NCBI GenBank assembly: GCA_037903355.1
Contig: JBAJFE010000042.1
Location: 3,174,001 to 3,238,000 of the forward strand
Source: Trichuris trichiura
Taxonomy: Eukaryota; Nematoda; Enoplea; Trichinellida; Trichuridae
DNA: 64,000 bases
Direction: 5' to 3'
The translations under genes and the position numbers were made by a program. The notes below the pieces were generated by a model. That model was not told the DNA's origin, did not search any database, and saw only the letters and a list, made by a program, of their open reading frames with translations. Numbering within the stretch: position 1 is the stretch's first letter; every line of letters begins with the position of its first letter. Of this stretch, positions 45,461 through 56,777 are shown piece after piece.

Positions 45461-46069
45461 AGCTGTGGTTCAGCGCTTTTACCTTTCACTTACAGCGTTG
45501 AAATGAGTTTCTTTGTACGGGATTATAGTAGTTCTTGTGGAGTATGCAGCTTTTATTGTTACGATGTTGTCCTAAGCTTCGTAGTAACTTTGTTTTTACT
45601 GAAATAACGGAGCAATAGCGTAACAATAAAAGCCCGTATACTTTGCTTACAGCTGAAAAGGTGCATTCTGAAAGTAATTCGCATTCCAATATGTTCTGGG
45701 ATTACCATAGGTCGTTATTTTCTTTAACATGTTCTTCATTAAACTATTTATTCAGAACTAACTGATATTAGTAACTATAAGAAACTTCATGTCCATTTGT
45801 AATGTACACGAGAAAGCGCGCAGGTTGTTTACAAATGATTCCATATTTTGAGCACGGGACTTCACTTTACGAGGAATTTGTTATACGCGGAAAGTCCTGG
45901 AACCAAAAATCGCGGATAACGAGGGCCTACTGTTTAGTATACATGCCTGCTGGCTCTGTAGTTCCTACGCGTACCTCCTGTGTACCACGTATACTGAATT
46001 TACACCAGGGAAACTGTATAAGTGAGTGCTGGTATGCCCAACAAGATCAGTTGCTTCTAGGACAAGTTG

Positions 46070-46433
46070 TGCAGTAAACGCAGTCGACAACCGCACGCAG
46101 AACAGGGTGGCCAAACACTTTATTGTACCTACACAACACGAATCTCTCTCTCCCTACGGTACACAACAATACGAACACCGCCAACGACAGAGAAAGAGAA
46201 CAAACGCCGCCGCACGGCCCAAACGCTCTAGCCAACTCCTCGTCACGCTCTCTCGATTCTTGCCGTTGCAGCAGCCCACGCTCTCGGCACACCCTCCTGT
46301 CACCCCAAGCGGAAGCGCTCCCCCACGCTGCGCCTGTCAGTTCTTTGTCAGTAGGAGAATGACAGATTCACGGCCACCAGGTGACCTGCCTCGCGACCTC
46401 CGTGGACATATGACCACCCACCAGTTTATTACA
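46070..46433 (-). repeat. Gypsy 3' LTR
   Basis: 364 bp. The integrase frame runs a few codons into its edge. Confidence 0.92.
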
Positions 46434-49400
46434 CTCCCCCCTGATTTTCAAAATCACAGACCGGGCAGTGCTTCCGTCGGCGAAGTCGCTCTGAGCGGCG
46501 AAGTCTTCTGTCTTCATGATAGATCTGGGGCGATTCAGCGTCTTCGCGTTGGCCGGGTTCAGCAGCCATTGGCTGAGGCGTTACCTGTCGTCTTGTTTCG
46601 TCAACTTGCACAGGGATGGTGACTAAGAGCTCGTCGTCTTCCTGTTCCTGAAGCGACATGTTGGAGGGCGTGCTCGGAGCAGAGGAGCGATGACGGATAT
46701 CTCGGACGTGGCAAGGTATTCCGTTAATTTCTACCGCCTGCTCAGATATGGTTCTTGTTACCGTGCCTTGTTCATACTGGGTGTCGCACCTGCCAGTAGG
46801 TGTCCTTACCCAAACCATATCTCCGATCTTGTACGGACAGCTCACCCTCTCATCTTCGTCAGCAACTCGGTCTACGCCGCGAACTCGTGTCACGTAGCGG
46901 TAGATTGCATTTGCTGGTGCTGTCTCTGCGGAGCAGTCATCTCGTGGGGTCATGTTGTACAAGTAAACTGCCTCGGCCACTGGGCAATTTTTCCTTGCTG
47001 CGATCACTTTTATTGTCCTATGGCATCTCTCTACTATACCATTCCCTGACGGGACATAGGCGCATCTAAACCTGAGGCGCACACCCCACCGCTTCGTTAG
47101 CCGGGCGACTAGCTGACTGCGAAACGAAGGGTCATTATCGACCAATAATTCTTCCGGTGCCCCTCGTTCAAGAAAGATTTGTTCCAAGTGCTCCGCAATA
47201 TCCATGGCGGTACAAAACCTTAAGGGTCGCCATATAGCAAACCTAGTGGGCCCGCAGTCAATGAGAGTCAAATAATGGCTGCCTTTGTAGTGGGTTACAT
47301 CACAGCTTAGTCTGTGCCATGTCTTGCTCACTTCGAGTTGCCCTTGCTTCCACTTCATCGGTGCTGGATCAATAGACTGGCAGATGTCACACTGTCTAAC
47401 GCACTTACTCACAACCCTTTTTGACACTGTTGGGTCCCGTCTTTTTGCAAAATAAAGGGTGCGCCGTACACCTGGGTGTCCCGCGGCATGATGAACCTCA
47501 GCCACGACCTGCTCGCACTGCGTAGTAGCCGCGGCAGCGTAGGCTAAAGCTCTATCATGGTTCAACTGAGCCAACCATTGACGCGGTACCCTGGTTAGGG
47601 CATCTGCTTTGTTTTCTGCTGACTTTACCAAGGTAACGGTCAGGTTCAAGTCGTACTCTTGTACCAGTGCCAACACTAGGGCTACTCTTCGTCGGATGAG
47701 CATTTCGCTCGCTGCTTTGGTCTTCAGGCGGGTCTTTCCTGACAGCGCGTCGTCAATCCATCTGTACACTGTCAGTGAGTCGGTCATGAGCTGAAGATCT
47801 TTTAGTTGCCATGACAACGCCAGATTTAGCCCCTTGATCATGGCGTCCAGTTCTGCCATGTTAATATGGCCGGCATCGTCATGTCGTAACCATGCCCCGT
47901 CTTCAATGATAGCCCCATCGACTTCCAGGGCTACGCCAAGCGCCAGCGCGCTCACATCAACCCAAACTTTTGCTTTCTCACCTGACACATCCCATCTTCC
48001 TCGCACGGGATCTTGAGATTTCATTGCCTTGACGACATCCAGAAGCTGATTCCGTATCTGACCATCTCGTCACCGTTCATCCCATGTCGAGGTCGCGTTG
48101 TTCGCCTCTCTTGATGAGCGCCGTTGCCGTCCTCAGCCATCCGCAAACTGGGTAATGGCCTACCATTTTGCCGCAGTATGAAAACACTGTTCTCCGGGTC
48201 AACCTCTTCGGTGGCTCACCAAGTTCGTGCCCCCTAAACCACATCATCTTATCCTGCTCCCCCCAGACTTTCAATCCTAGGACGCGTGCTCCGTTAGCCA
48301 GTCTCTCGGCTGGCTTGCAGGATAGTCCATATTTTGCTAATTGGGCCTTCACTGTGTCAGCACTAGCAACGTCTTCGTTAACAAAAATATCGTCGATGTA
48401 CGCCGACGTGGCCCTCTGGACGTCGGGTGTGAGAGACAACACATGGTTCACCACCACCTTCATGATTGTAGGGGCTACATTAAGGCCGAACCCCAAACGG
48501 GTGAGCGCATATCTGCGGCCCTTAACAATCACAGTCTGATAAGGCCAAAGAGTTTGGTCGACGTGGATCTGCAAGTAGGCCTTGCGCAGATCTAGAATGG
48601 ACACATTCGTACCCTGACGACGCCATTCACGTAGCTTATGCGCACAGACGTCACTGTTCACCGTAAAATTGTCAATATATTCATTCAATTGGCGAAAGTC
48701 CATTACGGGACGCACCGTTCCTTTACTCCGTTGAGTGACTGCCATGAGGGGAATGAGCGCTCTGGCTGGTCCGAATCTCTTTTCATCATAGGGTACCAGC
48801 CAGCCATTGTGAATCCAGAGATCCAGTTCCCGTTCATATTCTGCTCTGGCTTCCACAGTGAACGAATACTCTTCTTTTGTGTTCCACAAAGTCTCGGGCG
48901 CTTTGTTGTCAGCCCATTTCCAAGCAGCTGTCCATGTGTGTGATTTGGCGTCATATACAACCGTAAAGTCTTTTTCCTCGATATAGAAATTACCCTCAGC
49001 GTCTCCACAAACTGCCTGGCTTCCCAAACGAAATTGCGGGAGTCCTTGATTGTTTATTTTGACTCCACCGAGCGCTACTATCCCAGTCATGCCAAGTACA
49101 AAGTCGAAGCCAAGGGGCCTTTCATTGGAAACTACAACGTCCACAACGGCTGCTTTTCTCCCATGTGGTTCCAGCTTAACGGTACCCACTCCTGCGCAGC
49201 GGAGTTCATCGCCACTGATTGTGCGCAGGCAGATGGGCTGCCTCTTCCATTGACGGCAGCAAGGCGCGTAAATAACACAAGTGCTGCATCCACTATCCAC
49301 CAGCACGCGACAATTCACACCATCTACCCGCAACCAAGTGGACGGTAGTGCCTCGTTCAATGAAGGAAGGGCACCGGCACCGGAGCACCCTCCCCGACTT

Positions 49401-50150
49401 CGTTTCCCGGAGTCGCTTCGGATCTTCTTGTCGTCTCACGATCGGACCAACGGCCGCGCGTCCGTCTTCTACCCTTGTTGCCGCGCTGGTGGCCGTAGGA
49501 CCCCTGACGCTGCATCCTGCAGTCTCGGGCAACGTGATTGGGCCCGCCACAAACGTAGCAACGCCACTTGTCGCCCGAACCTCCAACCTCAGGTGTAAAG
49601 CTGCTTGAAGCGGCGACGATTGCCACATCGCTGTTTCTACTGGATGGGCCTCTTGCCAGCATTGCACGAGCACGGATCAGCAGCTCATCCAGTGTTAGTG
49701 CCTCCATACGAGCTCCCGCCCGCAGCGCATCTTGAATCTGTTCTGGAAGACCGCGAACAAACGCGTTAGCCAGAACTTTCTCCGACACTCCGCCAGCGAG
49801 AAGCGCCAACTGTCGGAGAGCCGCCAGAAATGCATCTGCCGTTTCCCCATCTCAGAGTTTTCTCATTATAAACTCATCATAGGCAATGAATGGATCAGGG
49901 GCAAATGCAGTCAGGATTCTGTCCCTCACCTTTTCGAACTTGCCTTGCTCCTCAACTGCCATCTGGTCGTAGACCTCGAACGCGGCGCCAGTCAGCCTCA
50001 ACCCAATGACGTGAGCAACGTCGTCAATTCCGCATAGTCTACAGGCGGATTCAGCTTTCCGCAACCATTAGTAGGCCGAAAGAGACGAGCCATCAAATTC
50101 AGGGATTACTTTGATGTCCATCGTTGCGACTCCACTTGGGCGTTCCATCT
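46429..50150 (-). pseudogene. Gypsy gag-pol with few lesions
   Basis: Gag starts at ATG 50150 (MERPSGVATMDIKVIPEFDG). It has two in-frame stops (near 50067 and 49852) and the zinc knuckle CYVCGGPNHVARDC (about 49570). Protease LVDSGCSTCVIY lies at about 49300. RT has VRPVMDFRQLNEYIDNF, SILDLRKAYLQIH, RLGFGLNVAP and the catalytic AYIDDIFV (about 48400). A stop at 48076 and a frameshift lie before RNase H (KVWVDVSALALG, AELDAMIKGL). Integrase has the HHCC finger (AGHPGVRR... CDICQ) and the DDE residues in CDVTHYKG, VDNDPSFRS and GIVERCHR. The 46429-48024 half is fully open. The lesions are few, so this copy is fairly young. Confidence 0.92.
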
Positions 50151-50164
50151 AGGACTCGATAGCT

Positions 50165-50528
50165 TGTAGTAAACGCAGTCGACAACCGCACGCAGAACAG
50201 GGTGGCCAAACACTTTATTGTACCTACACAACACGAATCTCTCTCTCCCTACGGTGCACAACAGTACGAACACCGCCAACGACAGAGAAAGAGAACAAAC
50301 GCCGCTGCACGCCCCAAACGCTCTAGCCAACTGCTCATCACGCTCTCTCGATTCTTGCCGTTGCAGGAGCCCACGCTCTCGGCACACCCTCCTGTCACCC
50401 CAAGCGGAAGCGCTCTCCCACGCTGCGCTTGTCAGTTTTTTGTCAGTAGGAGAATGACAGATTCACGGCCACCCGGTGACCTGCCTCGCGACCCCCGTGG
50501 ACATATGACCACCCACCGGTTTATTACA
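50165..50528 (-). repeat. Gypsy 5' LTR
   Basis: 364 bp. The primer site follows leftward (plus strand ...TAGGACTCGATAGCT just before 50165). I cannot assign the primer with confidence: TCGATAGCT equals nine bases of the tRNA-Tyr 5' half, but this may be chance. Confidence 0.9.
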
Positions 50529-50533
50529 AGTTG

Positions 50534-51288
50534 ACTTAAAGCCAAGTTGGTTCAGGTCAAGTTGAAGCGCTTCACAAGATGGAATTTAAGTGTTAAGGTT
50601 GTAATAGGCAGCCTTGTTGCACTCCGTTCCCCACCTCACATCAGTTGGTTGTTCCGTATGCAGTTTTGATTGTTGCTTCTTGATCTGCGTACAGCTGCCC
50701 CAGGTGAGAGGCAAGGTGACCAGAAAACATATTACCTGAAAATAACTAAGGGGTGTGGTTTTAAACTGATGTGCAGGTTATTTAGCACTGGCGGTTAAGC
50801 GATTGTCAGATCATTTAACTGAGCGTGATCAACCGTGTGACCTCTTCTGAGTAGGATCTATGGAAGGCTAACATTAAACGCGAGGTCTTGAGAGTAACTG
50901 TGCGGGATGGAAAGACAAATCGGAAAGGTAATGACATTTTTAATGCGTCTACAGACAATACTAGAGGAAGACCATGCACTTTATTTAAAACTTTGGTTCA
51001 GTTACAGGCATACGTCATTTTACTGCGAGATTAGTCCTAGGGCGTTGCTACAAAATAAGTCATGCGTATTATGTGCTTTCGTAGTACATTAAAAAGTTGT
51101 TCCCACCAAGCAACGGTCCGTTAAGGTTACATGGACATTACCTTAAAAAAGTCTGCGGACAACGCAGTCTTTACTGCTAAAACGTGATCATCCGAGTTTT
51201 TAGTGACTTGTAGTATTTTTGCTGATAGGGATTCTTCCTTGGATGTGGATTACTGCTAGATTTTTCAGCCAGTGACTGTTGGAGGTAT
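50534..51288. other. No feature recognised
   Basis: Short frames only. It may include the downstream flank of the Tigger relic that follows. Confidence 0.4.
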
Positions 51289-51910
51289 TCATGACTGAAG
51301 CAATTTGGTTACGTAAAGAAACAATGGGGTTCGTCGCGTCAACTGGTTCTTTCTTTCACGAAGGTTTCTTTGTACCATGCAGTGCATTATGACATTTTGC
51401 TCCCGGCAAAACTTCCTGCGAAATTTGGTACAGACCTCAAACCGTTTTGCTGTTTTATCAACTAGATCTGCGTAATACTGTAAGTCCTTTGAAGTCAATT
51501 CAACCATGATCGCTGCGTCTTCACTACTCGCAGATGTCACCTCAAAAAATATCTTTCACTGTTCATCTGTAAGGTTCAAGTCTTCATCCATTAAGTCGAG
51601 TCATGAGATTGCAGGAAATCATTCTCATCCTCCGCCTCAAATTGAAATTCCTCTTTTCTTCCTATCTGTTTCAAATCTGCGTTCACTTCTTCTGATGAAG
51701 GCTGAAATTTCTCAGAATCATTTATGAGGATGAGAATAAAGTTCTTCCAAACATGTTTTAATTCCTAAGCTTTACTTTTGTCTTACGAATTACTAATGTT
51801 CTTAATGGCTTTGAAGATATACTTTCTTGGTACGGGACCGTATAGCTTCATTAGGCTGCTTCTTTTTTGTACGGATTTTGAGTCCTGTTGAAGAATTTTA
51901 CTACTAATTT

Positions 51911-51950
51911 CTCTGGAGCTTTCGGGTCCAAACGCGACCCTCATCAGCGC
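51911..51950 (-). ncRNA. Best-formed hammerhead-like core
   Basis: On the minus strand CTGATGA is followed directly by GGGTC, loop GCGTTTG, GACCC and GAAA. There is no extra base, exactly the canonical core spacing. GCTCCAGAG follows. Confidence 0.68.
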
Positions 51951-52289
51951 TCTTAAAATGATGTAATGAATAAGTGCATGGGTGACGTGCAAAGTGTAAT
52001 AGCTGTTTAAAGGCGAGTGCTTTTAAAGTGGGCTTTGTAGTTCTTCTTTGTCTGTCAGCAATTTGAACGGGTGTACCCATTTAGTTTAGTGAGCAGCAAT
52101 TTGAGCGGGTGACAATAATCGTCCATAGTTCATTTATTTCCGCTCTTTTATTTCGATTGTATGTTGTGTTGTTTCTAATGTACAGACCTTCCTTAGCCCA
52201 CTACAAAGCCCACTTTAAAAACACTCGCCTTTAAACAGCTATTACACTTTGCACGTCACCCATGCACTTATTCATTACATCATTCTAAG

Positions 52290-52330
52290 ACCGTTGATGA
52301 CGGGTCGCGTTTGGACCCGAAAGCTCCGGA
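52290..52330 (+). ncRNA. Hammerhead-like core, partner in the same foldback
   Basis: The core is mutated at its first base (TTGATGA, 52294-52300), with stem GGGTC/GACCC, then GAAA and GCTCCGGAG. It is probably inactive because of that first-base change. Confidence 0.55.
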
Positions 52331-52404
52331 GAAATTAGTAGTAAAGTTCTTCAACGGGACTCACAATCCGCATAAAAAAGAAGCAGCCTAATGTTCTTAA
52401 TGGC

Positions 52405-52919
52405 ATCAAAAATTGTAACTTTTCGAGAATGTTCTCAGTGTATTTTCCCCAAAGCCACTCGAAGAATTCCGATCTGTTACCGCAGTAGGCCTACTAGATG
52501 TGTTCCACAATTAGCAATATTTAAAAACCGAAATTACTTTATTATCCTTACGTTGTGGAATAGGCGTTGAGTTAACTAGGAAAAAATAACAATAGTCTGG
52601 GTCCAAATCGTCATTTGAATTTTTGGATGAAAAGATAGATCCTCCATGAAAAATACTATTATTTTTCTTCAGCCGTGGCTTCTCCCCATTGTCATGTATG
52701 TTAGTGAGCTCTTTAACATCGGTGACGACGGAACACGAGCAGTTATGAAACGTACGATACCATTGTCTTGTACTTTCTCTAACAAATTGCTCATTTATTC
52801 ACTGATAGAACATTTTGAAATTTAATTACAGGCATATACGATTACTGAACGAAACCATATTTGAAGCTCAATACGAAAATTCCAAAATCTATTAAAGGAC
52901 GTCCGGTGTTCTGAAATGT
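52405..52919. mobile_element. Half-copy of the family-B PLE tail at about 52715-52860
   Basis: GTGACGACGGAACACGAGCA, then AACGTACGATACC and CTCTAACAAATTGCTCATT follow the right arm of the 23.2-kb foldback. The hammerhead-like core has lost its first base. The remainder of the interval is unassigned, probably eroded Tigger. Confidence 0.6.
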
Positions 52920-53900
52920 CCTTGAAAATTAACGGTAGTGTGTTGGAAAGAGCTTTCTTTTCCTTGCAGTACTTTTCAACAGCTCGCTAAAATCATCAGC
53001 GAACCAAGTTTTGAACAAACATGCTTTCATTCAGGAAGTCTTCTCCTTCCTGAAGTGCACAGGCAGAATAGATTTCGCGAAATTCCAAAACGTTCAAGGA
53101 TTTTCGAAATTGTAAACTAGCATTGACTTGAACTTAAAGTCAGCAGCTGCATTAGTCCGTAAAAGAAAAGCCTGCCTGTCGAAGCTTTGAAGCCAGGGAT
53201 TGACGTTTCTTGTCTTGCTTTGAAAGTACTACGCATCTTCGAAAACAATGATGTTTCGTCTACATTAAAAAATTGCTGTTTAATGTAGCTACCACCATAG
53301 TGTCTTAGTCATATCTCTTGTAAGGTTTACTGCAGGTCTTACATCAGCACTAGTTGCTTCGCCTTAGGATTTTATATTGCGCAGGCTTATATTCTTAAAT
53401 TTCACGAAGCAACCTCTGCTGGCTTCACACCTTTCTTCTACACTTTCCTCACCTCTCTCAGCCCTCGTCTAGTTGAGGAAATGTAGGGTCTTACTCTGAA
53501 TTATACCTTGACGTAAAGGAACGTTTTATCTCGTTTAGTCTTCTATCCATGCTACTAAGACCTTTTCCGTATGATCAGTAAGACTATTTTGCGTCCTTAC
53601 TTTACGCGCTTTAACGGGAGTAGCATCTTTGATTTCATCCAGAACATTTCATTTGATTTCACATTTGACGAACTGGATGGCGCAAGACATTTAATTTTCA
53701 GCCTATCTAAGCATTCGACGCGCCCTTCTCGTTAAGCTTTGTTACTTCTATTCTTCGAATTAAACTGATGGATGTGCGGAAACCCATACCATTTGAACAT
53801 TTAGCGGTCATTTTGCAGCTATGGTTGGGGAGTCTTGAACTTCTGTATAAAACTAACTCTTTCTCGTAGATGGAAATGACGTTTCTGTGTAATAAAGAAA

Positions 53901-54837
53901 TGACGAAACAAGTCATCGATCAGCACTAGGACTCAAGAATACTAGTTAGAACACCTTAATAATTGATACTCCTAGAAGACAACTGTTCTATCTTCGTGGA
54001 ACTGGTAACCTCTGGGGCACGATGATGTTAACAAGAAATAGAGAAAAGTAACGTTTGTGTGGACGAACTATCCAAAGCATGACGGTCAGACAGCGATAGC
54101 ACATAAAGCAGTGCCGTTCCCAGCATGAATACAGTCAGAGCAATTTATTCATCACATGGCGCAGCCGAAGAGGTGCCGCTGGCGAGTTCGGCCTTTCTTC
54201 TCCATAGTGTGTTCTCGCTACCAAAGCATGCCGAGAATGGGAATGGTGGTTTATAAAATATCGATGGCAGGTTCTCGACTGCCTCAGTTTGACCTGCTCG
54301 GAACGCTACAGTTACAACGCAGCGCAATAAAATGATGCATGCCTGTATTTAATTTAATGTTTGTACTAGCCACATTATGCTTAAATTATTTTCCACAAAC
54401 GACCCGTTTTTCAGTGTTAAGGTTTCGTCATCTTTCTTTCTTTACTCGTATGTCTAATCTTGTTCTGAACTATGCGCAAACTAAATCCTTGTTTGTTTCA
54501 CAGCTGAGTACGTGGTAAAACCTATGGAAAAGAAAGCTGAATTTTGAATGCGAACAACAGACCGCGCGTTTAAAAAAATATAAACGAATAATTGTGTATC
54601 CATTGTGAAGCGATCTGTTGTCAATGCACAGCACAACCTTCATATCTATGGGTTTTTTGCCCCTAACCACACAGTTGAGCGTTAAGTCTTTCGAAGCTTA
54701 CGTAACACGGAAAAAGTGGGTCCAGCCATTTCTGGATTACTAGTCAAACTAATCAGTTGAAAATCTCTACTCCCGAAACTGTCATAAATTTTCCAGTCTT
54801 TTTATGACACGACAACTTTCTTAGTTTTGAAAAGCAT
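53901..54837. other. No feature recognised
   Basis: Only short frames without recognisable domains. Confidence 0.4.
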
Positions 54838-55360
54838 AGTCATGAACATCATGCGATGCCTCAATGCTGGAGGATGCCGTTATATGCTGCCGTACCAATA
54901 ATGCACAATGGTGCAGCTCCGTATAAGCGTACGTTAAATAGCTGTGTGATATATAGAACCTCCATTTGAAGGACATGTGCTGCCACTGTGTCATTAAGTA
55001 TGGAATCAGACAGTATTGAGAGCTCTGAGGTGCTGTGCCTGTGTTAGCAATTGGAACTCCCACGACAACTACGAGTTACTTCATCGGAAATTTCATCGTA
55101 GTTTGGCGTAGCATCGCAATCTGTTTTTAAGACAAAAAGCGCCTCGCCATAGATATGGCGCATCGCTTTTTCGACTTTTTGAATCAGTTCCTCTTCTTCC
55201 CGCCCTATTTACCGTCGCTTCAACGACCCTTTTGCTGTTATGGAATTTATCATATCGGCTGGTACCTTACTTGGTTCCAGACTACGACTTTCTTGTTTCG
55301 TCACGGCTGGGCCGTCCTGTTATTTGAAAAATCGTAGAGCTGGGGCAAAGCTTGTCTCAT
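54838..55360 (-). CDS. Possible unidentified host gene fragment
   Basis: Minus-strand stretches have protein-like composition and plausible junctions. One is DGPAVTKQESRSLEPS after an acceptor (AAATAACAG, about 55320). The next is REEEELIQKVEKAMRHIYGE with ALFVLKTDCDATPNYDEISD (about 55215-55090). The last is STSELSILSDSILNDTVAAH with VLQMEVLYITQLFNVRLYGA, ending at 54838. The exons do not join in one frame with the junctions I tried, and I do not recognise the family. It may be a real split gene or an old element. Confidence 0.3.
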
Positions 55361-55573
55361 CAGGAGCATGAGAGTGAATGAGACTAAGCAGTCGACGGTA
55401 ATTACAGGAAAACTTAAAGTGAGGAATAGAGCTCTAGGTACGGGATTGCGGAGAAAAGGTGAAATCAAGGTGGCAATAAGTATAAGGAAGATGCTTAAAG
55501 GTGCAGGAGTAGCTGAAATAACAATAAAAATTCAAATAAATAAATCAAAGCAGCCGGAGGTAAAAGTTTAAAT

Positions 55574-56001
55574 CAGGGATGGAGTACCTTTTTGCTGCCG
55601 CGGACCGTACAGAATGTTCAACCAAAAAACAGCCTGTTTTGTTTTCACGTATGTTCATTTAAGTCACCCCTCTAACAAAGCAATAAGGCGAGATAAGAAT
55701 AATACTTCCCGTCGGTAGGCGGCCAGTGGTTCACGCTACTGATGCGCACACTAGTGTCGCCTACTGCTTGCCTCTGAAGACTAACGACATAGGTTTGTCG
55801 GCAGAGAGCTGAGAGCAAGGCACTCTTCCTAGCCAGCCTGATGCTCCGTGCTTGTTACGCAAGATTTATGTTATTACTAGGTTTATTGCATTTTCAAAAA
55901 ATAAGCCCTCACAGTCACATTTCACTGAATTTCGCATGCATGTGCGGTTGCCTCAGCGGGTGGAAAGGAATGCTTCGCGGGCCGGACGTCCCCCGCCCCT
56001 G
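55574..56001 (+). mobile_element. hAT family 3 short element
   Basis: The ends CAGGGATGGAGTACC and ...GACGTCCCCCGCCCCTG are inverted. Flanks GTTTAAAT and ATCTACAT agree at only 5 of 8, so the duplication is uncertain. Its left 130 bp reappear in reverse at 28008-28136. It has no coding potential. Confidence 0.65.
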
Positions 56002-56489
56002 ATCTACATAAAGAAAAATGGGGAATTGTAAGAACGAACAAAGGAATTAAGCAGAATAAGGAAGCAACTATGTTCATAAAGACGTAAAGCGCAGCACCTT
56101 GCTTCTTTAATGAGACATGCTCATAAGATGCTTACATCCATGCCTATGTTGAGATTGCAAATTACATTAACACGCCATAGCTTCTTGCTTCAGACGTTCC
56201 CCATTACCTGCTGTTTTCAGCTACTCGCGGTGAGCATGGTTCGTATTATCTGCGAGTGTGGAGGTCTTGCTGTACTATCAATAATATGAACTGTATGAGA
56301 ATAGTAACGTACATAACGATGTCATGTTATAGTATTATTATGTTTATCTCTATCCATACAACTTGAACCGGACATTCACTTAATAGCTCAGAAGCTTATC
56401 GTAGAAAAAATTCTTTTTTACTTACTGAAAAATAAACACTAGGGCCGATTAATTAATTTTATAATCAATCATTATAGAGCTTTGCAAAC
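56002..56489. other. Upstream of the zinc-finger frame
   Basis: No feature recognised. It would hold the promoter if the zinc-finger frame at 56490 is a gene. Confidence 0.4.
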
Positions 56490-56777
56490 ATGGAATCAGG
56501 TAGATTGTGCAGTAACGTGCACAGGAAGAAAATCATCGCAATGGATACCATAAACCCGTTCAGTGTCGAAACGATGCAAGGTTTCACATGCAAGATTTGC
56601 AAGAGGACCTTTTCTCGCCGTTCATCGCTTTGGAATCATTCTAAAATTCATTCTGAGGAGCGGTTTTATGGGTGCGGTGCTTGCGGTCGTCGATTTAAAT
56701 GGAAAAACAGTTTGTTATGTCATGCAATTTTCCATTTAAAACACAAGCACATTACGAGTTTTCAAGTAAGGAGTTGA
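56490..56777 (+). CDS. Small two-finger C2H2 zinc-finger protein or first exon of one
   Basis: ATG 56490 gives 95 residues to TGA. Finger 1 is CKICKRTFSRRSSLWNHSKIH-like with C-x2-C-x12-H-x3-H spacing (about residues 33-53). The linker HSEERFYG is close to the usual TGEKPY type, and finger 2 is CGACGRRFKWKNSLLC with H-x3-H. Such proteins bind DNA in the nucleus. Near the end the sequence TTTCAA|GTAAGG is a good splice donor, so the stop may be intronic and further exons may follow. There are no lesions. The exact family is not determinable. Confidence 0.6.
   Translation: MESGRLCSNVHRKKIIAMDTINPFSVETMQGFTCKICKRTFSRRSSLWNHSKIHSEERFYGCGACGRRFKWKNSLLCHAIFHLKHKHITSFQVRS

Larger units (their letters stand above)
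42089..45932 (+). mobile_element. Tigger-type element bounded by CAGTAGGCCCTCGTTATCCG termini
   Basis: The left terminus CAGTAGGCCCTCGTTATCCG (42089) and right terminus CGCGGATAACGAGGGCCTACTG-like (ending 45932) are inverted copies. TTTA flanks both sides. An N-terminal transposase fragment lies at 45223-45460 and a nested hAT MITE at 44608-45080. The 42.4-44.6 kb interior is not recognisable, so either insertions have expanded it or the two ends come from different copies. Confidence 0.55.
46070..50528 (-). mobile_element. Complete Ty3/gypsy-type LTR retrotransposon (defective)
   Basis: LTRs 46070-46433 and 50165-50528 are each 364 bp (TG[C/T]AGTAAACGCAG... GTTTATTACA). They are flanked by AGTTG on both sides (46065-46069, 50529-50533). 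By eye they differ at about 14 positions, near 4%. A polypurine tract (minus AGGGGGGAG) adjoins the 46433 end. The order gag, protease-RT, RNase H, integrase is that of Ty3/gypsy. The RT and integrase are divergent from the common gypsy clades I know. Confidence 0.93.
51810..52387. mobile_element. PLE foldback with two hammerhead-like cores and 17-bp duplication
   Basis: CTAATGTTCTTAATGGC occurs at 51793-51809 and 52388-52404. The interior is two inverted copies of the PLE-1 3' tail (for example GCCTTTAAACAGCTATTACA in the right arm) with a spacer near 52.05-52.19 kb. The left side is longer and ends with the shared terminal motif TTCTTGGTACGGGACCGTAT. It lies inside the Tigger relic. Confidence 0.88.
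51289..53900 (-). pseudogene. TIGD1-like Tigger transposase relic, interrupted by PLE insertions
   Basis: From right to left on the minus strand: a helix-turn-helix remnant (IEVTKLNEKGASNA, about 53740), then DEIKDATPVKARKVRTQNSL and KVLVAWIEDQTRHN (about 53560-53640), FKNISLRNIKS with GEATSADV (about 53380), the DDE start FFNVDETSLFSKM with the first Asp (about 53270), ETSIPGFKAST, and a degraded stretch to about 52920. After the insertions, the C-terminal tail LTSKDLQYYADLVDKTAKRF ends with the RKNQLTRRTPLFLYVTKLLQ block at 51289. Numerous stops and frameshifts indicate that it is old. Confidence 0.82.

Noticed and set aside
46047..50457. Several open frames within the gypsy LTRs
   Set aside because: They lie in both LTR copies and are non-coding repeats.
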